Made by a program: the position numbers and the translations under genes
The notes under the pieces: generated by a model
Databases searched by the model: none
What the model saw: the letters and a program-made list of their open reading frames with translations, nothing else
What the model was told of the DNA's origin: nothing
Origin: Chloroflexota bacterium
GTDB lineage: Bacteria > Chloroflexota > Limnocylindria > QHBO01
Direction of reading: 5' to 3'
Assembly (NCBI GenBank): GCA_020848055.1
Contig: JADLBB010000271.1
Span: 1-19,465, forward strand
Length of the DNA stretch: 19,465 nucleotides
Shown: positions 6,426 to 15,080 of the stretch, piece after piece
How the letters are laid out: the number at the start of each line of letters is the position of its first letter
How positions within the stretch are numbered: position 1 is the stretch's first letter

Positions 6426-8692
6426 AGCAGGGCCGCTTCTCCGGCAACCCTGCTTGGCAGCATGATGCTCGGTTCCGGCCACGCGATCGGCAGGCGACGG
6501 TATCCCCAGGCATCGGCGCTGTATCCCCCCGAGTTGTTTTCATGCAGAGGATTCAGAAGGTTTCCCCGTAGCGACGCTGTCAGCTGCCGGCCGGTCATTG
6601 CCTCCAGCACTCGACGAGCGCCAGCACCGTCGATCCGTCCCACTCCGTCGAGTTTCGCGGCAAGCGACCAGAACGTCGCGTCCTGGCGTGCGGGGTCGGG
6701 CATCGCTTCGAGCGCTGTTGCAGCATGCGGGTCACAGGCCGCCATGGCTCTCGCCGGATCCCCAAATGACGCGGAGATGCCACCGACCGCCAGCGCCTGA
6801 TCGACCAGGTCAGGCCGATGGCCGAGCAGGACGAGGAGGAACGGCTCACCGGCCAACTGGCCCGCCGCGCTCCCGCCCGCCTGCCAGCGGGCCAGGGCGA
6901 GTTCCACAGCGTCCGTCTCGGTCATGCCGCGTGGCAACAACTCCGACCACCCCGCCGCAGCGGTCAGACTCGGCCAACTCAGCGTGATCTCGGCGACCTC
7001 GTCCGGGGCGGAGGGTTGGCCCGCGCGTGCCGAGAGAGAGAGGACCAACAGCAGGTTAGTCGGATCGGAGCGCTGAATCGCGACAGCCCGTTCGGCGGCC
7101 TCGCTCGCAGCGACGGTCTGTCCCTGAGCCTCGTGCGCAAGGGCCAGCGTCCGCCAGCTCAAATCGTCGACCCCGTTCAGGAGCAGGGCACGGCGAAGGT
7201 GCTCCACCGCTGTGTCGGCGTCGCCCTGCAGCAGTGCCGCGGTGCCCGCCTGTCGCCAGTACAGGGCCATGCCAGGATCCAGCAGCGCAGCCGTCTCAAG
7301 GTCGGTACGTGCGCGGGCTAGGTCGCCGCGGCCGCCTGCCACGAATCCGGCTTCGTACTTGACACCCGCGGCGAAGGTCAAGACGTAGGCGCAGAGCACG
7401 ATGGTCGAGCCAGCCATGAACGCCACCTTCAGATGCGGCTGCCGCACAGTCTCGCCCGACGCGCTCGGTCCCCCGTGCGGGAGGGCGAGTGCCGTCCAGA
7501 TGATGGCTGTCACGGCCAGGAAGCCGAAGTCGGTCGGATTCGAGTTGAGCCCGGCGAGAGCGAAGAACGCCAGTGGCCAGATCTCGACTGCCGAGCCATG
7601 GCGCATCAGCCTGCGGCCGACGCCAACCACCAGCGCACCCGCTGCCGCCAGCCCCGCGATTCCGCCCTCCGCCAGCAGTTGGAAGACCGCGCTGTCCGGG
7701 TGCCTGGGGCCGATCGCGTTGGTATTGAAGTAGTCGGTGAGTTGGAGGACCCACGGGAATGACCCTGGGCCGTAGCCAACCAGTGGCCTCTCGATCCATG
7801 CCTGCACGATGGCGCTCCACATGGCGTAACGCTGGCCGATCGTCTGCGGTGTCAGCAGTCGATCCCGGAGTGGCTCGACCGCGACGAGCGCCACACCCAC
7901 GACCACGACTACCGCGCCAACGCCGATCCAGACCGACGGCCGCAGCCAGCGTCGCCTGCCGAGTATCCGCTGGGCCAGGATGACCAGGGTGGCACCCACG
8001 ACGGCGAACCAGACGTTCCGCGAGCCCGCATTCAGCACGACCAGGCCGAGCACCAGGCCCATGCCTCCGATCGAGACCAGTCGTGCCCTAGCGAACCCCC
8101 CGGTCAGCCAGGCTGGAAACAGGAGGAGAGCCAACAACACCAGGTCGTATCGGTTGCCCCACTGCAGTCCGCTGAACGGCATCCCTGTCGGCGGTGGGGG
8201 CGACCAGCCAACGACCTGGACCCAGTCCATGATGGGTTGAAGCTGCTGCACCACCGCCAACGCGACGACGATCAGGAAGAGGACACGCATGGTGCCCTTG
8301 ACCAAGCGCCGCGTTCGGGCGTCCCGGAAGACATCGCGCGCGACGAAGAGGCCCGCGGCGTAGGCCGACATCGACAGCACGGCATCCAGCGACTGGCGCG
8401 GGAACGCCGAGACGACCGATAGCCATGCGAACACGACGACGGCGCCAACGACCATCTTGTCGACTTCATCGGCGCTCGACGGCGCGCGCCAGAGGTACAC
8501 CGTGAGAACGACGGCTGCGATCAGCCCGTTGAGCACCCGAAAACCAACGTAGAGCTCTCCGACTGGCGTGGCGCCGACGACGATCAGGTAGGCGATCGCG
8601 ATCGGGATCCCGTAGGCCGGCACCCGGCCCAACCCACGACCAGATCGGGTTGTTGCCGGGCCCGCCTCGAGATCGCCGCCGTCCAGCTCCAA
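6374..8692 (-). CDS. O-antigen ligase / Wzy-type polymerase with C-terminal TPR region
   Basis: 772 residues from TTG at 8692, 6 nt after the stop of the sugar transferase gene. AGAGG lies only 3 nt upstream, so a later GTG at codon 24 is possible. About twelve membrane spans fill residues 28-440. The Wzy_C/WaaL core shows 'NAGSRNVWF' (221-229), 'RPLVGYGPGSF' (302-312) and 'HPDSAVFQLLAEGG' (331-344), where the functional His and Arg of ligases reside. After the last span come two or three TPR-like repeats (about 452-560) and then a 210-residue C-terminal part I do not recognise, ending in 'DAWGYRRLPI' and 'LLYGWND'. It polymerises or ligates lipid-linked glycan outside the membrane. Last gene of the assembly operon. 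Without experiment, polymerase and ligase cannot be told apart. Confidence 0.88.
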   Translation of the reverse strand: MELDGGDLEAGPATTRSGRGLGRVPAYGIPIAIAYLIVVGATPVGELYVGFRVLNGLIAAVVLTVYLWRAPSSADEVDKMVVGAVVVFAWLSVVSAFPRQSLDAVLSMSAYAAGLFVARDVFRDARTRRLVKGTMRVLFLIVVALAVVQQLQPIMDWVQVVGWSPPPPTGMPFSGLQWGNRYDLVLLALLLFPAWLTGGFARARLVSIGGMGLVLGLVVLNAGSRNVWFAVVGATLVILAQRILGRRRWLRPSVWIGVGAVVVVVGVALVAVEPLRDRLLTPQTIGQRYAMWSAIVQAWIERPLVGYGPGSFPWVLQLTDYFNTNAIGPRHPDSAVFQLLAEGGIAGLAAAGALVVGVGRRLMRHGSAVEIWPLAFFALAGLNSNPTDFGFLAVTAIIWTALALPHGGPSASGETVRQPHLKVAFMAGSTIVLCAYVLTFAAGVKYEAGFVAGGRGDLARARTDLETAALLDPGMALYWRQAGTAALLQGDADTAVEHLRRALLLNGVDDLSWRTLALAHEAQGQTVAASEAAERAVAIQRSDPTNLLLVLSLSARAGQPSAPDEVAEITLSWPSLTAAAGWSELLPRGMTETDAVELALARWQAGGSAAGQLAGEPFLLVLLGHRPDLVDQALAVGGISASFGDPARAMAACDPHAATALEAMPDPARQDATFWSLAAKLDGVGRIDGAGARRVLEAMTGRQLTASLRGNLLNPLHENNSGGYSADAWGYRRLPIAWPEPSIMLPSRVAGEAALLYGWNDIVCGRFAAPDG

Positions 8693-8698
8693 CCGCCT

Positions 8699-10117
8699 CT
8701 AGCGCGAGCCGCGGACGAGGAAGAACACGGTCCGCAGCATGAGCCGGATGTCGGTTCGCAGCGAGTAGTTGCAGAGGTAGAACAGGTCGTAGGACAGCTT
8801 CGTCCGGGTGTCGAGCACCGTGTCCATGGCATATCCCTGCTTGAGCTGCGCGTGGCCGGTCAGGCCTGGGCGAACGAGATAGCGCAGTTCGTACAGGGGC
8901 AGCGCTGCGGTCATCCGCTCGGCAAATTCGAGCGATTCCGGCCGCGGGCCAACGATCGACATCTCGCCACGCAGGATGTTCACGAGCTGTGGCAGTTCAT
9001 CGAAATGGATCCGGCGCAGGAGTCGCCCCACCCCGGTCACGCGATCGTCTTGGATGCGCGTGAAGCCCTGTTTGGCGGTGGCTTCGGGATCGTGGCGCAT
9101 GGTCCGGAACTTGAACATGCGGAACGGCTCGTAGAAGCGGCCCTGGCGGGCATGGACGAAGAGGATCGGCCCCGGACTTGTCAGCTTGATCGCGAGGGCG
9201 ATCAGCAGCATCACGGGCGACAACAGGACGAGCCCGACCGACGCAAGCACGACATCGAACAGTCGCTTGGTGGCAACCACCACGCCTTGGGGGCGCGCCA
9301 GCCCCTGGTCCAGGATCCAGCGTTTCGAGACATCATCGATCGGTAGTCGTTCCATCAGGCGCGTGTAGAAGTTGCGCTCGTTGACGATCGGCACATTCGC
9401 TCGCAGCGCGACCAGTGCGAACTCGACGGCTTCGTCGTCGGCCAGCGCGTCGCTCGCCACGACGATCTCGGCGAAATTCGCATCGATCAGTTCTCGCGCG
9501 GTCGGTTGTTGGCCCTGCTTGAACGCATCAGACCAGGCGACGGCCTCGTACATCCTGGTGTGGTCCTGGGCGGCCAGGCGGGCGAGCGCTTCGGACACCG
9601 GCCGCGAGTTGCCGATGACGGCGAACCGATACGGGTGCTGTCGGACGGCCCATGTGATCGCCCACCGCGCCAGCATGACGCCAGCGAGCGAGAGCATCGC
9701 CCCGTAAACGAGCGTCAGGCGACCGACCACAGCGTATAGCGCGAAGTAGTGGTAGGCGACGTTGATGATGCTGGCGAGGATGGCCGCGGTGATGGCGACG
9801 CGTGCAATGCCGAGGTACTCAAAGCGGCGGTCGCGGTCGTAGGAGCCCATGCCCAGCGAGATCGCGCCGAAGGCCAGCGCGAAGACCAGGCTCAGGGCCA
9901 CGTATGGGCTGACCAGGTCGCGGTAGCCGCCGTAGGGGCTGATCCGAATGCCGATCTCGTAGAGCATCAGCGCCAGCGCCATATCGAGCAGCAGCCACGG
10001 CCAGCGATGCGTCGAGAACAGCACGCGGTTGAGGCGCGTGGGCAGGGGCGTCGAGCCCGCCCGCCTCGACGATTCGACGGTCAGCGCCTCGGCTCGTGCG
10101 TCCGGTCCAGCAGACAC
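8699..10117 (-). CDS. Polyprenyl-phosphate sugar-1-phosphate transferase (exopolysaccharide initiating enzyme, WbaP-like)
   Basis: 472 residues from GTG at 10117 (GGCGGG 4 nt upstream); the frame also allows TTG at 10138, adding 7 residues. Four spans (about 42-155) precede a CoA-binding-like domain with 'FAVIGNSRPVSEAL'. The C-terminal bacterial sugar transferase domain starts at 'KRLFDVVLASVGLVLLSP' (from 284). Landmarks are 'FKFRTM' (336-341), 'HFDELPQLVNILRGEMS' (371-387), 'VGPRPE' (389-394) and 'RYLVRPGLTGHAQ'. This is the full five-span WbaP/CpsE type. It moves a sugar-phosphate from a UDP-sugar to undecaprenyl phosphate on the cytoplasmic face, the committed step of repeat-unit synthesis. 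It sits directly before the Wzy/ligase gene. Confidence 0.93.
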   Translation of the reverse strand: MSAGPDARAEALTVESSRRAGSTPLPTRLNRVLFSTHRWPWLLLDMALALMLYEIGIRISPYGGYRDLVSPYVALSLVFALAFGAISLGMGSYDRDRRFEYLGIARVAITAAILASIINVAYHYFALYAVVGRLTLVYGAMLSLAGVMLARWAITWAVRQHPYRFAVIGNSRPVSEALARLAAQDHTRMYEAVAWSDAFKQGQQPTARELIDANFAEIVVASDALADDEAVEFALVALRANVPIVNERNFYTRLMERLPIDDVSKRWILDQGLARPQGVVVATKRLFDVVLASVGLVLLSPVMLLIALAIKLTSPGPILFVHARQGRFYEPFRMFKFRTMRHDPEATAKQGFTRIQDDRVTGVGRLLRRIHFDELPQLVNILRGEMSIVGPRPESLEFAERMTAALPLYELRYLVRPGLTGHAQLKQGYAMDTVLDTRTKLSYDLFYLCNYSLRTDIRLMLRTVFFLVRGSR

Positions 10118-10213
10118 GATCCCGCCTGATCCTTCCAACCCACTGCTCGATGGAGCGGCATGGTAGCGGCCAATCCTACATCGGCGGCATGGCCCATCCG
10201 TACCGCGGCTCCG

Positions 10214-11455
10214 TCACTGCCGGCGCTCGGCGATCACCCCTTCCAGGAGCGATTCGTAGGTGTCGGTGATGGCCGCGATCGAGAACCGTGTCCGGATGAG
10301 CTCCCGACCGCGCTCGCCCATCCGTCTTCGTTCCTCCTCCGGCAGCTCCATCATCCGGAGCACGGCCGCCGCGAAGGCGGACGGGTCGCCGGGCTCAAAG
10401 CGAATGCCGGTATCGGTCTCGTCCACGACGGTCGGATGCGCCGATGCGATCAGCACCGGTCTGCCGGCCGCGAAGTAGTCGAACAGCTTGTTCGGGCTGA
10501 GGCCGTACTTGAGGAAGTCGGCGGCCCCGAGTTGAAGCAGTGCGGCATCGGCTCGGGCCAGGACCGCCGGGATGGCCTGTTTCGGAATGGGCGAATGGAA
10601 ACGGACATGATCGAGGCCCAACGCCGCCGAGCGGGCCTCCAGCTCCTGCCGCCGGACGCCGTCGCCGACCATCAGGAACGCCAGGCGCCCCCAGGCCGCG
10701 GAATTGCGCGCCTTGATGGATGCGAGTGCGTCGAGGGCCGTCGCGAGATCCTGGGCCTCGCCCAGCGATCCGGTGTACGCGATGATGAACCGGTCCTCGA
10801 GCTCGTGGAGCATCGATCCGAGACTCGCCGGGACGTCCGTGCTGTTGGCCGTGACCGTGCTGGCGTTCGGAATGTGGACGAGCTTGGCAGGATCAATCCC
10901 CAGTTCTTCGAGGCGGAGCCGACCGCGCGGTGGGATCGACACGATCCGCGGGGCTTTGACGTAGAGATACCGCTCCAGGCGTTCGAGGCTGCGATGGGCC
11001 GGCCCGTTGCGTCGGATGGCACCGAGGTCGACCAGGGCAGAGGGCCAGAAGTCGCGGACCTCGAGCACCCATGGGATGTGCAGGCGCCGCGACGCGACCA
11101 GGGCCGCGAGACCTGCCAGCAGATGGGCGGATGACCCCACGATGACGTCCGGCCTCGGCTCCAGGCGCATGGCCGCCCTCGCGGCCGCCTGTCCGTAGCG
11201 CACCATGCTGACGATTCGGGCGCGACCGTTGCCGGAGTAGTCACCGGTGTTGAGCCAGGCGAAGCGGACACCGTCGGGGCCGATCTCGAGCCCACCTCGA
11301 TCAGCCGAGCCCGACCGACGCAGGTAGTCGTAGGTGGATGCGATGATCGTGACGTCATGCCCGCGCCTGACCAGCTCGGCACCGATGTCCGCGTGCCGCG
11401 TGATGCCCGCCGCACCCGCAGGCCGCGCGTACTGGTTGAGAACTGCGACCCGCAT
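10214..11455 (-). CDS. Glycosyltransferase family 4 (WbuB-like)
   Basis: 413 residues from ATG at 11455, whose A is shared with the TGA of the flippase gene (TGATG junction), so translation is coupled. The ORF could extend to 11536 inside the flippase gene, but 'MRVAVLNQYARPAG' is the expected N-terminus. GT-B fold: an N-terminal Rossmann domain with 'VLEVRDFWPSALVDLG' typical of WbuB/WbpY-type enzymes. The C-terminal nucleotide-sugar domain has 'FIIAYTGSLGEAQDL', 'FLMVGDGVRRQEL' and 'LSPNKLFDYFAAGRPVL', which carries the family Lys/Phe-rich donor loop. It adds a sugar (family members often add fucosamine-type or other N-acetylamino sugars) to the lipid-linked repeat unit in the cytosol. A 96-nt gap separates it from the sugar transferase gene. 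Confidence 0.9.
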   Translation of the reverse strand: MRVAVLNQYARPAGAAGITRHADIGAELVRRGHDVTIIASTYDYLRRSGSADRGGLEIGPDGVRFAWLNTGDYSGNGRARIVSMVRYGQAAARAAMRLEPRPDVIVGSSAHLLAGLAALVASRRLHIPWVLEVRDFWPSALVDLGAIRRNGPAHRSLERLERYLYVKAPRIVSIPPRGRLRLEELGIDPAKLVHIPNASTVTANSTDVPASLGSMLHELEDRFIIAYTGSLGEAQDLATALDALASIKARNSAAWGRLAFLMVGDGVRRQELEARSAALGLDHVRFHSPIPKQAIPAVLARADAALLQLGAADFLKYGLSPNKLFDYFAAGRPVLIASAHPTVVDETDTGIRFEPGDPSAFAAAVLRMMELPEEERRRMGERGRELIRTRFSIAAITDTYESLLEGVIAERRQ

Positions 11456-12861
11456 CAGGGTTCCCACCGGCGTGACCGGAGGACCGCGAATACGGCCCCG
11501 CACAGTACGGCCGCTGTCGCGGTCGCCACGATCCACCTTGCAACGAATGGAACGACGGGGACCATCACCAGCAGCGCGATGCCAATCGCTCCCAGCATCG
11601 TGACCGCGAGGGCGATCCGGATGCGATCATCGAATGACACGCCGTCAGTCGTCCAGATCACCAACAGCAAGGCCGCACTCGGACCGGCCAATGCACCCAT
11701 GCCGATGGCAACCTGCACCCCAGCATCGAGCAGTGCGGATGTGACGCCGACTTGAATGGCAGCACCGAGGATGGCCGCTGTGACAATGCGCCTTCGGCCC
11801 GTTTGCCGCACCGACGTGGCCACTGACAGCATGAAGAAGGCTGTTCCGAGCACGGTCGAGATCGCCAATCCTGGGAGTGATTGTTCGGCGCCCGCAAAGG
11901 CAGCCCCGGCGATCAGCAGGATGCTTTCATGACTGATCAGCGACAGGGCGAGCGCCGCTAGGCTGCCAGCCACGATTATCACCAGTACCTCGCGACCGAT
12001 CGTTGCCTGCGTTTCGCGCGATGGCGATGAGGCCATGCTGGCAGGTCCCCATGCGAGCTGGAAAGCGGCCAACGGCAAGGCAAGCAATCCAGCCAATCTG
12101 AGGCTGACGGCCATATTGCCAACCTCAGCGAGACCAATCTGAGCGACAGTAGCGCGCACGGCATACAGCGCGATAATCGACGCCACCGCAATGACTGTGA
12201 ATGGGGCGCCACCGGCCACCAGCGGCCAGGCGACGCTGAAGTCCGGCCGGTCCGCCGAGTCCCTGATCGACCACAGACCTAATCCGGTGCCGGCTACCGT
12301 TGCCGCAACGTACACGCCGACGATCACAACGACCGATCCGGTCACCAGCGCCGCGACGACCATTGCGGTGGCTTTCATGACGAGGTCGGCTGTCGACAGG
12401 ACGGCGTAAGCGCTCGGTCGATCGTGAATGCGGTGGATGTTCCACGCCGCCCACTGGGTAGCCGTGAGTGGAGTCGCCAACCCCGCCAGGACCACGATCC
12501 ATACTGCGTCGGCTTGCCGCCACAGGCTGCCGGCGATCCAGTCGCTAGCCATCAGCATGCCCAGGCCCAGGCACAACCCGAGCCCCGCCGCCGTTACGAG
12601 GTATGTCGTCAGGACGGTCTTCCGGCGTGCCGGTTCGCGGGCGACGATCGTCGCGGCTGGGAGCTCGGCAGACATGCCGCCCACGATCGCCGCCAAACCG
12701 ATCAGACCGACCGCCAGGTCGACCAGACCGTAGTCGGCTTGGCCAAGCGTGCGGGTCAGAACGGGAATCGTGACGAGGCCCGTGAGTTTGCCGACGGTTC
12801 CTGCAAGGGCGTAAGTGGCGGAGCCGCTCACCAGCCTCTGTGCCGTGACTCTCTGGTCCAT
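11455..12861 (-). CDS. Wzx-type polysaccharide repeat-unit flippase (MOP superfamily)
   Basis: 468 residues from ATG at 12861, 3 nt after the stop of the preceding GT gene. The protein is almost wholly hydrophobic with about 12-14 spans. The N-terminus ('SATYALAGTVGKLTGLV') and the following 'IPVLTRTLGQADYGLVDLA' are the hallmark of polysaccharide_synt/Wzx transporters. 'REPARRKTVLTTY' falls at the usual loop. It would flip the undecaprenyl-diphosphate-linked unit to the outer face, between the two cytosolic transferases and the Wzy/ligase. Wobble positions are visibly less GC-biased than in the 1-3500 or 18200-19200 genes, as is usual for O-antigen-like loci. Confidence 0.92.
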   Translation of the reverse strand: MDQRVTAQRLVSGSATYALAGTVGKLTGLVTIPVLTRTLGQADYGLVDLAVGLIGLAAIVGGMSAELPAATIVAREPARRKTVLTTYLVTAAGLGLCLGLGMLMASDWIAGSLWRQADAVWIVVLAGLATPLTATQWAAWNIHRIHDRPSAYAVLSTADLVMKATAMVVAALVTGSVVVIVGVYVAATVAGTGLGLWSIRDSADRPDFSVAWPLVAGGAPFTVIAVASIIALYAVRATVAQIGLAEVGNMAVSLRLAGLLALPLAAFQLAWGPASMASSPSRETQATIGREVLVIIVAGSLAALALSLISHESILLIAGAAFAGAEQSLPGLAISTVLGTAFFMLSVATSVRQTGRRRIVTAAILGAAIQVGVTSALLDAGVQVAIGMGALAGPSAALLLVIWTTDGVSFDDRIRIALAVTMLGAIGIALLVMVPVVPFVARWIVATATAAVLCGAVFAVLRSRRWEP

Positions 12862-12864
12862 CAG

Positions 12865-13851
12865 CTATTTCGCCGTCGCGATGACGCGCCGATAGATCGC
12901 AAGGAGCTGTTGCGCGATCCGTTCTGGATCGTGATGCGTGCGAACCCAGGCCGCTCCATCCCATCCCAACTCCTCCAGCCGGTGGGGATCGCCCAATAGC
13001 CCTGTGACGGCCTGCGCTACCGCGGATGGGCCGGACGCAGAAATGATCGGGGGCGCGTCAGGGTACAACCGCTCATCGATCCAGCCGACCACAGGTTTTC
13101 CAATGGCCATCGACTCGAGCTCGACAACGCTCACGATTCCGAGCTTCAACTGCCCAATGATCACTCTCGATGAGGCGAGCCGCCTAATGAATGTGTCGTG
13201 GGCTACGAAGTCCAGTCGCTCCCATGGACCTGCCTCGAAGGCTTGGCCACTCATGGCGGCAATTCGAACTCCCGGTTCTGCCGCGGCGATCAATCGCAGC
13301 GCCGCAAAACTCATGTCGGCGCCTTTGATCGATAGAGCGGCTGACGCGGCGAACACGTCTCGGACGGCCTCGCTCTTCACCGGGCCGATTGCTATCGGCG
13401 CCGGGAGATGCTGCGCGTCGGGCCGCCACCGCTGAACGTCGGTAGCTAGGTCGGGAGTACTGAAGACGACGGCGTCTGCCGCGTGTAGTAGCCGGCGGTA
13501 GCCGGCCAGCCTCCACCCCCGGACTCCCCGGATGTCGCTTCCATGGATGTGGAGGACCCACGGGATCCGGGTCGAGCGCGGCAGAGCGGTCCCGATCAAG
13601 CCATTCGGCAGCCAGTGGATGTGCATGACGTCTGGGCGCGGAATGAGGCTGTCGATGCGCAAGCGGGTCTTGCGAGCATCGAGATAGCGCGGGAGGAAGG
13701 CCATAGGCTTGAGTAGTGGGTTCCATCGGGATCCCGCTTGGCGGACGGGAACGAACACGACCCGCGCACGATCCCCAAGGGCAGCGGCCAGCCCTTGCCC
13801 CACGCCCGATTCGTCGCTGACTTGGGCGACGTTAACAACTCGCTCTGCCAT
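12865..13851 (-). CDS. GT4-like glycosyltransferase
   Basis: 328 residues from ATG at 13851; first gene of the assembly operon and divergent from the amidotransferase gene. A GT-B layout can be traced. 'SDESGVGQGLA' lies near the N-terminus, then 'VMHIHWLPNG' (75-84) and 'WVLHIHGSDIRG' (98-109), the acceptor-domain His motifs of GT4 enzymes. 'GIVSVVELESMAIGKPVVG' (238-256) holds the Glu pair of the donor site (Glu244/Glu246 region). It is shorter than a standard GT4 (about 370-400 aa); the nucleotide-binding domain appears trimmed. Specificity unknown. A TAGGCT box lies 9 nt before the start and no Shine-Dalgarno is seen. Confidence 0.85.
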   Translation of the reverse strand: MAERVVNVAQVSDESGVGQGLAAALGDRARVVFVPVRQAGSRWNPLLKPMAFLPRYLDARKTRLRIDSLIPRPDVMHIHWLPNGLIGTALPRSTRIPWVLHIHGSDIRGVRGWRLAGYRRLLHAADAVVFSTPDLATDVQRWRPDAQHLPAPIAIGPVKSEAVRDVFAASAALSIKGADMSFAALRLIAAAEPGVRIAAMSGQAFEAGPWERLDFVAHDTFIRRLASSRVIIGQLKLGIVSVVELESMAIGKPVVGWIDERLYPDAPPIISASGPSAVAQAVTGLLGDPHRLEELGWDGAAWVRTHHDPERIAQQLLAIYRRVIATAK

Positions 13852-13925
13852 TTCGATCGCAGCCTAGGGCATGCGACATAGAACACAACCACCCGGATGT
13901 ACACCGAGGTGGGTATGCTCCGTGA
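13852..13925. promoter_or_regulatory. Divergent promoter region between the assembly operon and the amidotransferase gene
   Basis: 74 nt separate the two divergent start codons. On the plus strand TATGCT (13914-13919) ends 6 nt before the GTG at 13926. On the minus strand TAGGCT (13866-13861) ends 9 nt before the ATG at 13851. Neither gene has a well-placed Shine-Dalgarno (GAGGTGGG at 13906-13913 is 12 nt from the GTG), so both messages could be leaderless. An alternative minus-strand promoter is TGTACA (13903-13898), 17 nt, TATGTC (13880-13875). These are matches by eye only. Confidence 0.4.
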
Positions 13926-15080
13926 GTGGACTTATCATCGCAGCCACCAGCCAGCGCGCACAGCGAGGAGGCGCCTGCGACCATCTGCTCCCGCTGCATC
14001 ATGGATCGTTCGGATCCGGCCATTTCGTTCGACGGGGCGGGAGTTTGCAACCACTGTCGGCAAGCTCAGCACTGGCTCGCGCAGGTGCATCCGACGGCGG
14101 AGCAGTCCGCCCGGCAGCTGACCGAGCTGAGCAATCGGATCAAGAGAGCCGGGGGTGGCGGGTCGCACGACTGCGTGATCGGTCTGAGCGGCGGGGTCGA
14201 CAGTTCCTACACGGCCCTCCTGGCACACCGGTACGGCCTCCGGTCCCTCGGGGTTCATTTCGACAACGGCTGGAATTCGGAGCTCGCGGTCGAGAACATC
14301 CAGCGCCTTGTCGAGTCGCTCGACATGGAGCTCGTCACGTATGTCGTCGACTGGCCCGAGTTCAAGGACCTCCAGCGTTCGTTCCTGAAAGCCTCGGTCG
14401 TCGACTTCGAGTTGCCTACGGATCACGCGATCCTGGCCACGATGCTCAACGTGGCCCGCGAGAGGCGCATCCATTACGTGCTAATGGGGACGAACGTGGC
14501 TACCGAGCACGGACTGCCTCCTGCGTGGACGTGGCTGAAACTTGATTGGACGAATATCAAGGGTATCCACGCTGCACACGGAAGCGTGCCGCTGCGGACA
14601 TTCCCGCATGTCGGCACTCTGCGGTGGGGTCTGATCCGCGTGCTGGGAGCAGGGCTTAAGGTCGCGCGGCCTCTCAATCTCATCGACTACCGGCGCGAGG
14701 CCGCCGCCGCCGAACTTTCGAGCGAAGTGGGCTGGCGCGAGTACGGTGGCAAGCACCACGAGTCCCTGATCACGAAGTTCTACCAGGGCTACCTCCTTCC
14801 AACGAAGTTCGGTATTGACAAGCGCCGAGTTCACCTGTCCGATCAGATCCGCAACGGTGAGATCAGCCGGGAATCTGCGCTGGCCGCGATCAGCGAGCCC
14901 GCATACATGCCGAATGAGTTAGTCCGGGAGCGGGGCTACGTTCTGAAGAAGCTTGGCTTCTCGCCCGACGAGTTCGACGAGATCATGCGAACGCCGCCGC
15001 GCCCGCACGACGACTATCCCTCGGACCATTGGTGGGCGAGCAAGCTGAGAGCGCTAGTCCGACCGATCGGTCGCCTGTGA
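13926..15080 (+). CDS. wbpG: N-acetyl sugar amidotransferase (WbpG/PseA-like, acetamidino synthesis)
   Basis: 384 residues from GTG at 13926; the next ATG (codon 26) would remove the first zinc-binding pair. 'CSRC' (21-24) and 'CNHC' (41-44) form the N-terminal four-Cys site. The PP-loop ATPase motif 'GLSGGVDSSY' (86-95) is followed by 'GVHFDNGWNSELAVENI' and 'MGTNVATEHGLPP', all characteristic of the WbpG/PseA family. The enzyme activates the carbonyl of an N-acetyl group on a nucleotide sugar and replaces it with ammonia delivered by HisH/HisF partners, giving an acetamidino group. Length is normal for the family. Unlike the usual same-strand arrangement, it faces hisF2/hisH and overlaps hisF2 by 27 bp. 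TTA codons (codon 3 and near 14919) hint at transfer. Confidence 0.92.
   Translation: MDLSSQPPASAHSEEAPATICSRCIMDRSDPAISFDGAGVCNHCRQAQHWLAQVHPTAEQSARQLTELSNRIKRAGGGGSHDCVIGLSGGVDSSYTALLAHRYGLRSLGVHFDNGWNSELAVENIQRLVESLDMELVTYVVDWPEFKDLQRSFLKASVVDFELPTDHAILATMLNVARERRIHYVLMGTNVATEHGLPPAWTWLKLDWTNIKGIHAAHGSVPLRTFPHVGTLRWGLIRVLGAGLKVARPLNLIDYRREAAAAELSSEVGWREYGGKHHESLITKFYQGYLLPTKFGIDKRRVHLSDQIRNGEISRESALAAISEPAYMPNELVRERGYVLKKLGFSPDEFDEIMRTPPRPHDDYPSDHWWASKLRALVRPIGRL

Noticed and set aside
10260..11755. Plus-strand frames opposite the GT4 and flippase genes
   Set aside because: Arg/Ser/Pro-rich shadow peptides with no recognisable motif. The minus-strand proteins have complete family signatures.
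13897..14121. Alternative plus-strand start ATG at 13897 with a GAGGTGGG ribosome site near 13906
   Set aside because: That frame and the ATG at 13915 are out of phase with the amidotransferase and give a Arg/Ser-rich shadow. The GTG at 13926 retains both Cys pairs.
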